DNA from: Thermoplasmatales archaeon
GTDB lineage: Archaea > Thermoplasmatota > E2 > DHVEG-1
Direction of reading: 5' to 3'
Assembly (NCBI GenBank): GCA_023140035.1
Contig: JAGLML010000035.1
Coordinates: forward strand, 1 to 10,014
DNA length: 10,014 nt
Below are positions 5,689 through 10,014 of the stretch, piece by piece (within the stretch, counting starts at the first letter, position 1; every line of letters begins with the position of its first letter). Made by a program: the position numbers and the translations under genes. Below the pieces are notes generated by a model, which had not been told where the DNA came from, ran no database searches, and worked only from the letters and a program-made list of their open reading frames with translations.

Positions 5689-6213
5689 TTAATATGTAAC
5701 TGTTATGCCCAATGCGAAACCAGACAAATCTACATCACGTTTTACATTCAGATAGGCAAGTCCAGCATTACTTTGTTTGTAGCCTAAGGGAGCCATAACA
5801 CTTATCTTCAGTGTTACAGGAGTTCGACTTTCTACTATTGTTTTTCCGTTTATTTTTAAAGGTGTGGTTAAAGTGCCACCAGTAGAATTTACAAAGATGT
5901 TATATGTGAGTATAAGACCATGGCGGGAATCAACGTCTCTATCAGGAACCCCTGAAAAGCTTGCTTTGACAAATCCAAAAGGAAAACATTCTGTATGTTT
6001 TGCAGTTGTTTCCTCAGGGGTTGTTTCCTCTACAGTCGTTTCTTCAGGGGTTGTATCTTCTGAGGTTGTTTCCTCCACAGTTGTTTCTTCAGGGGTTGTT
6101 ACTTCTGCAGCTATATTTCCTGCAGTTGTTTCAGATTCTGTGACTGTTAGAACAGGCACGATTACCAGCATAATAACGGCCAAGAGGCTTCCGATCACGA
6201 TTTTGGTTTTCAT
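5689..6213 (-). CDS. Secreted or membrane-anchored protein with a Thr/Glu repeat stalk
   Basis: No known family is recognised. The 174-residue protein begins with a basic N-end and a hydrophobic segment (MKTKIVIG through about residue 23), a signal peptide or uncleaved anchor. Residues 41-70 are six five-residue units of the form xE(E/D)TT with Pro, Val or Ser first. Such a Thr-rich, negatively charged stretch is likely extended and O-glycosylated. Residues about 76-174 look like a beta-sandwich: alternating strands, one N-glycosylation sequon (NST at 109-111), one cysteine (C76), and a C-terminal strand ending in ITVTY. The ATG at 6213 is chosen because a perfect archaeal GGTGA lies seven to eight bases upstream; the frame could extend to a TTG at 6228, but that codon overlaps GGTGA. 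The gene is divergent from regulator C, with its promoter next to C's operator. It may be a surface adhesin or stalk protein. Confidence 0.7.
   Translation of the reverse strand: MKTKIVIGSLLAVIMLVIVPVLTVTESETTAGNIAAEVTTPEETTVEETTSEDTTPEETTVEETTPEETTAKHTECFPFGFVKASFSGVPDRDVDSRHGLILTYNIFVNSTGGTLTTPLKINGKTIVESRTPVTLKISVMAPLGYKQSNAGLAYLNVKRDVDLSGFALGITVTY
6004..6093 (-). repeat. 15-nt tandem repeat encoding xE(E/D)TT units
   Basis: Six 15-nt units in frame encode PEETT, VEETT, SEDTT, PEETT, VEETT and PEETT. There is a 45-nt higher-order period (P, V, S then P, V, P). On the plus strand the unit CTTCAGGGGTTGT recurs unchanged, so the copies are recent at DNA level and could change number by slippage or recombination without breaking the frame. 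Confidence 0.8.
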
Positions 6214-6260
6214 TTTTTTAATCACCAAATAAACCTAATAGTGGCTAGTTAACATTAAAT
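6214..6260 (-). promoter_or_regulatory. Ribosome-binding site and possible promoter of the secreted repeat protein
   Basis: On the minus strand GGTGA at about 6222-6226 is complementary to the 16S 3' end and is spaced seven to eight bases from the ATG at 6213. Further upstream a weak TATA-like TTTAATG lies near 6252-6258. The region is shared with the divergent regulator C, whose octamer operator starts about 20 bases further on at 6281. Confidence 0.45.
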
Positions 6261-6274
6261 GGTTCACCAAAAAA

Positions 6275-6326
6275 GACGACAAAATAGTAAAATAGTTAAC
6301 ATAAAACACTATTTTGGAGACCGTAT
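6275..6326 (+). promoter_or_regulatory. Promoter and triple-octamer operator of regulator C
   Basis: Perfect AAAATAGT copies lie at 6281-6288 and 6289-6296, the TATA-like TTAACATAAAA at 6296-6306, inverted ACTATTTT at 6308-6315, GGAGA at 6316-6320 and the ATG at 6327. From 6281 to the ATG this copy differs from B's only at two positions near the start codon. Upstream of about 6275 the similarity with A and B ends, and the CTCAGGAAG segment is missing. Confidence 0.65.
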
Positions 6327-7301
6327 ATGGTAAAGATAGATGTAAAAGACAGGAAGATATTGTATCAGCTTGATATTGATTCAAGACAATCGTTTCGTTC
6401 TATTGGAAGGAAAGTTGGTTTAACCAAAGATGTTGTTGCTTCAAGGGTGAAAAAGCTACAAGATAACGGGGTTATAATACGGTTTTACGCACTTTTGGAC
6501 CAATCAAGATTAGGTTTAACTTTTTTAAGACTCTATTTCAAGTATCAATATGTTACACCAAGTATAAAGAAAGAAATCATAGATCACTTTGTAAATTGCG
6601 ATTACTCCATAAGTGTTAGCTCACAGGAGGGAAGCTACGATCTTGGAATATTGATGCTGGTGAAAAACGTTACTGACATTTATCCGTTCTGGCGAAAAAC
6701 ATTGGATAAATTCGGGGATTATTTTGCGGATCGTTTTTTTTCTGTCTATGCGGAAGAATCTTACTATAGATGCTCGATTTTATTGGATGAAAAAGATGAT
6801 AGAACAAAGTTAGGAACAATAGGTGGTGGAAGAAAAGTAGAAACTGATGATTTAGATTTTCAGATATTGAAAATACTTTCTCATAATACAAGAATTCCTA
6901 CTATAGAGATCGCTCAAAAATTGAATTCAACTGCTATCACAATAAACAATAGAATAAAAGGATTGATGGAATCACGAATAATAAGAGGCTTTAGGGTCGA
7001 AATAGATTTCAATAAATTAGGTTATCAATGGTTCAAAGTTGATCTCTATCTCAAAGAGTACAGTAAAACCCATCCAATCATCAAGTACATGGAGACTAAC
7101 CCACACTTATATTATGTGGACAATACAATAGGATATGCTGATTTGGAATTAGAGCTTCTTCTAAAAAACGTTAATCAATTACACCAAATTATTGATGATA
7201 TTTCCAACAAATTTCCTAAAACTATAAGAAATTATACATATTTTCATATCATAGAATCGCACAAATTCGAAATTTTGGATATGAAACAAATCCAAATTTA
7301 G
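6327..7301 (+). CDS. Fused double Lrp/AsnC-type transcription regulator (paralogue C)
   Basis: This is the third fused double Lrp protein, 324 residues, closest to A: no gaps, roughly two-thirds identical, and identical at the last seven residues (DMKQIQI). The first helix-turn-helix (4-52) has GLTKDVVASRVKKL; the first effector-type module has EGSYDL at 101-106. The linker at about 154-171 is glycine-rich (GTIGGGRK). The second helix-turn-helix (173-222) carries STAITINNRIKGLMES, followed by the second module with IGYADLE at 268-274. Within the 5' end, a stretch of about 29 bases (around 6390-6418) is identical to A, well above the average for the gene. The likely role is a transcription regulator sharing an operator with A and B. 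It is divergent from the secreted repeat protein gene, so it could control both directions. The effector is unknown; Lrp relatives often sense amino acids. Confidence 0.9.
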   Translation: MVKIDVKDRKILYQLDIDSRQSFRSIGRKVGLTKDVVASRVKKLQDNGVIIRFYALLDQSRLGLTFLRLYFKYQYVTPSIKKEIIDHFVNCDYSISVSSQEGSYDLGILMLVKNVTDIYPFWRKTLDKFGDYFADRFFSVYAEESYYRCSILLDEKDDRTKLGTIGGGRKVETDDLDFQILKILSHNTRIPTIEIAQKLNSTAITINNRIKGLMESRIIRGFRVEIDFNKLGYQWFKVDLYLKEYSKTHPIIKYMETNPHLYYVDNTIGYADLELELLLKNVNQLHQIIDDISNKFPKTIRNYTYFHIIESHKFEILDMKQIQI

Positions 7302-7369
7302 ATTATCAAAATAAGAAATTCAGTATAAAACTTTTAACAAAACCAGCGCTTAGTGGATTGATTTCATTT
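7281..7369 (+). repeat. Conserved 3' block of regulator C
   Basis: This block matches the one behind A (4117-4204) from ATGAAACAAATCC through the stop and ending at GATTTCATTT. It has about four base changes and one extra base, so it is better conserved than most of the coding sequence. The middle reads CCAGCGCTTAGTGG, which can form CCA/TGG pairing. A T-rich stretch follows at 7394-7408. Confidence 0.65.
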
Positions 7370-7398
7370 GCATAAACCGTGACAAAAAACGAACTATT
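7370..7398 (-). terminator. Oligo-T terminator of the surface-protein operon
   Basis: After the TAA at 7399-7401 the minus strand reads AATAGTTCG followed by six T. This fits an archaeal U-tract stop for the two-gene operon. It meets the converging regulator C within a 97-base gap. Confidence 0.45.
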
Positions 7399-9012
7399 TT
7401 ATATTTTTAGCTTCCGCTTCTGTTTTTCCTGTTCACGTAATATTTTCAAAAGCACCTTTTCTTTTATTCTTTGATTTTCTTCAACTTTTTCTTCTTTCTT
7501 TACTGGCTTTTTCTCTTTTTTAGGTCGTTTTGGTTCTTTCCTTTCTAATTTTTTAAAGAAACTAGTAAGTTTATTCCCTATGCTCTCTTTTAGTTTTCTC
7601 TTCTCCTCTTTCCCAGCTTTTTTGGGTTCCCTTTCTTTTTCTCTTGTTGTGATTAATGGCTTTTTTTCTTTAATTTTTTTCAATAGACCAAAAAATCGTT
7701 GTTTTTCTTTTTGTTTTATTGCATTGCAATAATTCTCATACCACAACATCGCTGATTTGTATTCGTCTTCCATCATTAATCTTACTTTTTCAAATTCGTT
7801 TCTGTCTTTTTTCTTCAATTTTTCCAGATGTTTTTTCTCTTCAGGAATTGTCCATGGTTTATCTGGTTTTTTACACATTTTTGCCAAAAATCGTCTTTTT
7901 CTATAGGATGAAAAAACAGCAAATAAAAAGGCTACTATCAAAAAGATCGCAAAATAGTAACCAACTATCTCTGAAACATAAACCCCTCTTGTTATTACTG
8001 TGGCTGTGTTATTGAAAATCGTGTTGGGCTCATAAATGGAGTAAGCCTCTATATTTATTGAACGTGCAGAGCCAGGATCACTAAGCATTCGAGTTGAAGC
8101 AACGCCGATAGAAGTATACCCCACTTCATTTGGACCAAGAGTAATAGTAGGAGGCGGAGAAACCAATAATTCGCTATCAGTACTGACTCTAAAGTTAAAA
8201 CAATCAACATGGCTTCCGCGGTTCCGAATTTCTAAGGGGATATTTACAAGCTGATCAGGTCCAATTTCTAAACCATTTTGTGGAATTACATCTACAAGAT
8301 GAAAACGATCTACCTTTACAACAATATCAACAAAAGAAGTGTATTCCAGAAGCCTTTTACCACTATATAATCTTCCGAATGGGTTGCCGAAGATTTTGAG
8401 AGCGGCCATAGTCATCCACATAAGCGTCATGTATCCTCCCCTTAAAACTCCCCGTTCTCCCTTTGGTGGAAGATAAAGATTTCCATACGACGTAAATTTG
8501 GTTATATTAACCCGGAGCTGAATATTCTTAGGCAAAGTGGCATCCTGTGGAATATACGACGTAATTCTAAGTTTTGTTTTCACCTCGCCTTCTTCTACAC
8601 CAGCGATTATTAATTGCGGTTCAAAATGAGCAACAAAGGCGTCTTCTGGTAAATACTCAGGGATCTCTAGAGAACATTCAAAATCATGAGCAATGAAATT
8701 AGTGTTGATTCCATACTTCATAAGTGATCTATAGTTTCCAGTAGACTGATCTATTGACCCAATAATTATATCGGTCTGATTAAGATATTCTATACCGATG
8801 ACACTCGGCTCTGCAGTAAATGCTTCGGGTTCTTGAAATCTCAAAACAAACCAAGGAACCCCCATCATATAAATATTCTTAAAAATGCCAACTGCTAACC
8901 ATTCTAATATTGGAAAATTTGCTTTTTCTGATTGCGCTGAAGCAACAGGTAAAATAGAGGAAAGAATAAAGACCCCAATCAACAAGGCTGAGATACATTT
9001 TTTATATCTCAT
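7399..9012 (-). CDS. Single-pass surface protein with a long Lys/Glu-rich cytosolic tail
   Basis: This 537-residue protein has a signal peptide (1-26, cleavage after ALIG...VASA). A large extracellular part (about 27-345) follows, and one transmembrane segment at about 348-370 (IVGYYFAIFLIVAFLFAVF) followed by RKRRF. The tail of about 165 residues is rich in Lys, Glu and Arg and likely forms helices or coiled coil. The outer part at about 236-345 (IPLEIRNRGSHVDCFNF, then TLGPNE and a strand pattern) resembles the NEW3/COG1470 kind of beta-sandwich seen in archaeal surface proteins; the first part is not recognised. Sequons NQT, NIT and NNT are present. The ATG at 9012 overlaps the stop of the upstream gene in ATGA and follows a strong GGAGG site, so translation is coupled. 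It probably works with that protein at the cell surface. The basic tail may bind membrane lipid, nucleic acid or a cytosolic partner. Function is unknown. Confidence 0.85.
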   Translation of the reverse strand: MRYKKCISALLIGVFILSSILPVASAQSEKANFPILEWLAVGIFKNIYMMGVPWFVLRFQEPEAFTAEPSVIGIEYLNQTDIIIGSIDQSTGNYRSLMKYGINTNFIAHDFECSLEIPEYLPEDAFVAHFEPQLIIAGVEEGEVKTKLRITSYIPQDATLPKNIQLRVNITKFTSYGNLYLPPKGERGVLRGGYMTLMWMTMAALKIFGNPFGRLYSGKRLLEYTSFVDIVVKVDRFHLVDVIPQNGLEIGPDQLVNIPLEIRNRGSHVDCFNFRVSTDSELLVSPPPTITLGPNEVGYTSIGVASTRMLSDPGSARSINIEAYSIYEPNTIFNNTATVITRGVYVSEIVGYYFAIFLIVAFLFAVFSSYRKRRFLAKMCKKPDKPWTIPEEKKHLEKLKKKDRNEFEKVRLMMEDEYKSAMLWYENYCNAIKQKEKQRFFGLLKKIKEKKPLITTREKEREPKKAGKEEKRKLKESIGNKLTSFFKKLERKEPKRPKKEKKPVKKEEKVEENQRIKEKVLLKILREQEKQKRKLKI

Positions 9013-10013
9013 GAATGATCCCCCTCCTTATTTCTCGAGTTAATTTTTCCTTTCATTTTCTTCCGTTTTTTAGCACAAATCACAACAATTATCAATGCTA
9101 ATAGCGCTAGAATAGCTTCGAATCCTGGCGTTGAGAATCCTTTACTTTGAATTAAAAAGGAAACGAGGTATTCCTGTCCAGTTAATGACGGATCATCATA
9201 ATATGATGGGATAATTGAAACCTGAATAACCTCTCGATTATTGTGGTATCCAAATTCAATTGAGGGTTGTAGAGCAAGTGATATGGTTTTCTTTGGATTG
9301 TCTCCTATGGTGCCGGTTCCAATTACAGTTTCGGGGTCGATAGCAACAGTCCATCCTTTAGGTACATCTAATACTTTAGATGTAACAAGTGTTTTTGCAT
9401 TACCTAAATTCTCAATTTCTATATCAAATTTAGTAGATTCAAGAGGTTCGATAAGTCCTACTCTTTCACCTGGAATGGTTAACTTCAATAATGGAAAATA
9501 CCCTGGTTTAAACGCAATGTTACTATAAAAAGTACCGCCCTTTATAGCGCCCATATCAGTTACACGGACTTTGAGTTCTATTTCACCTAAATCAAACGCG
9601 TGAGCACTATCATCGATCTTGATGGTTAGGGTTGCATTTTCAGTTGTCCCATTGGCTAAAGCTGGCATTTGTATAAAATTTGGAGAAATTGTAGCATTAC
9701 ACCAATCTGATTTATTTTCAATGTATAAATAGATAAAATTCTTTAGGTGACGATCATTCGCATAAAAGACCGGTATATCTCCATCAAAATATCCATCAAC
9801 ATGGTAATTCAGGGTTATTGGTATGTTCATTATCATATCAATTGGAATAAGAGGAACATTTGCAGCTTCTTCATCATAAACTATTTCAATAACGCTAAAA
9901 CAGTTATAAACATCAGCGAGTCCAGCTGGGGTAGTAGGCAAAACAGCAGTAAATAAGCTAACCAAAACTAATAGCATTATGATTCTTGTGACTCTTTTAA
10001 AGGTACTTGTCAT
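9009..10013 (-). CDS. Secreted beta-sandwich protein with a PGF-CTERM-type anchor
   Basis: This is a surface protein of 334 residues. It has a signal peptide (MTSTFKRVTR plus a hydrophobic core, probable cleavage near residue 33), then two beta-rich regions. Residues about 40-165 contain four sequons (NKS at 100, NAT at 106, NGT at 121, NAT at 126). Residues about 170-290 (IEPLESTKFDIEIENLGNA and DVPKGWTVAIDP) match the pattern of the NEW3/COG1470 domain of archaeal surface proteins. The end has the three parts of a PGF-CTERM sorting signal: STPGFEA at 294-300, a hydrophobic stretch to about 313, and a basic cluster KKRKK. Known archaeosortase A handles such tails, but here some 12 extra residues follow the basic cluster. 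It is the first gene of a two-gene operon. The ATG is at the window edge, so its promoter is not seen; the complete signal peptide suggests the start is right. Substrate or partner is unknown. Confidence 0.85.
   Translation of the reverse strand: MTSTFKRVTRIIMLLVLVSLFTAVLPTTPAGLADVYNCFSVIEIVYDEEAANVPLIPIDMIMNIPITLNYHVDGYFDGDIPVFYANDRHLKNFIYLYIENKSDWCNATISPNFIQMPALANGTTENATLTIKIDDSAHAFDLGEIELKVRVTDMGAIKGGTFYSNIAFKPGYFPLLKLTIPGERVGLIEPLESTKFDIEIENLGNAKTLVTSKVLDVPKGWTVAIDPETVIGTGTIGDNPKKTISLALQPSIEFGYHNNREVIQVSIIPSYYDDPSLTGQEYLVSFLIQSKGFSTPGFEAILALLALIIVVICAKKRKKMKGKINSRNKEGDHS
9013..9030 (-). promoter_or_regulatory. Strong ribosome-binding site before the second surface-protein gene
   Basis: On the minus strand AAGGAGGGGGATC lies inside the end of the upstream reading frame and is about nine bases from the ATG at 9012. 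Combined with the ATGA stop/start overlap it favours independent high initiation as well as coupling between the two genes. Confidence 0.7.
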
Positions 10014-10014
10014 G

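Noticed and set aside
5689..6228. TTG start at 6228 for the secreted repeat protein
   Set aside because: The TTG overlaps the GGTGA ribosome-binding site that serves the ATG at 6213, and the ATG gives a normal signal peptide.
5864..6232. Plus-strand open frame of 122 residues opposite the secreted repeat protein
   Set aside because: It reads as a low-complexity Val/Ser mirror of the Thr/Glu repeat. The minus strand has a signal peptide, a GGTGA site and a sensible domain order.
3061..7369. Regulator array as a mobile element or phage remnant
   Set aside because: No transposase, integrase, tRNA or terminal inverted repeats are seen. The repeats are promoter and 3' flanks of paralogous genes, explained by tandem duplication.
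26..7393. Near-identical strings AAACCGTGATAAAAAACG (from 26) and AAACCGTGACAAAAAACG (from 7376)
   Set aside because: One is inside the end of a coding region and the other in a terminator zone. An A-run of six and one short flank are shared, with no extended similarity, so chance in AT-rich DNA is sufficient.
7393..7958. Extra octamers: ACTATTTT at 7393-7400 and AAAATAGT at 7951-7958
   Set aside because: Both are single copies inside or at the end of the surface-protein gene, without the paired arrangement or a promoter. An AT-rich octamer is expected a few times by chance in 10 kb.
7719..8015. Plus-strand open frame of 98 residues opposite the Lys-rich tail
   Set aside because: Its composition is that of an antisense shadow of a Lys/Glu-rich coding region, and it has no ribosome-binding site or promoter.

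Overview
The window looks archaeal, most probably euryarchaeal. AT-rich TATA-like boxes sit about 25-40 nt upstream of several starts. GGTGA, GAGGT and GGAGG ribosome-binding sites are present, oligo-T tracts follow several genes, one surface protein ends in a PGF-CTERM-type sorting signal, and three regulators are of Lrp/AsnC type. A Thermoplasmata-like lineage is a guess. There is no rRNA, tRNA, CRISPR array, transposase or phage gene.

Layout. Positions 1-57 hold the last 18 codons of a plus-strand gene whose end resembles an amidohydrolase, followed by an oligo-T stop. At 132-2009 lies an APC-family amino-acid permease fused to a C-terminal domain that resembles PTS EIIA type 2. It converges, with one base between stop codons, on a minus-strand two-helix membrane protein (2011-2628) whose cytosolic part contains a duplicated motif. 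A small two-helix membrane protein follows at 2764-2988 (minus).

The centre of the window (about 3061-7369) is an array of three paralogous transcription regulators, here called A (3163-4137), B (4280-5254) and C (6327-7301). Each is 324 residues long and is an Lrp/AsnC protein fused head to tail with itself: helix-turn-helix, effector module, helix-turn-helix, effector module. All three share a nearly identical promoter containing three copies of the octamer AAAATAGT (two direct, one inverted) around a TATA-like box, and a shared block just after the gene. In A and C that 3' block looks better conserved than most of the coding sequence. Between B and C the array is interrupted by two opposite-strand genes: an 80-residue basic-tailed protein and a secreted protein with a Thr/Glu repeat stalk.

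The right end (7399-10013, minus) is a two-gene operon for surface proteins. The upstream gene encodes a secreted protein with a PGF-CTERM-type anchor. The downstream gene overlaps it by four bases (ATGA) behind a strong GGAGG site, and encodes a single-pass membrane protein with an outer beta-sandwich part and a long Lys/Glu-rich cytosolic tail.

How they may work together (inference): the shared operator and nearly invariant first recognition helix suggest that the three fused regulators bind one another's promoters. The nearest plausible outside targets are the inserted secreted-protein gene, whose promoter region adjoins the operator of C, and perhaps the permease. The strongest candidate for something undescribed is the fused-Lrp array with its shared operator and conserved 3' block.
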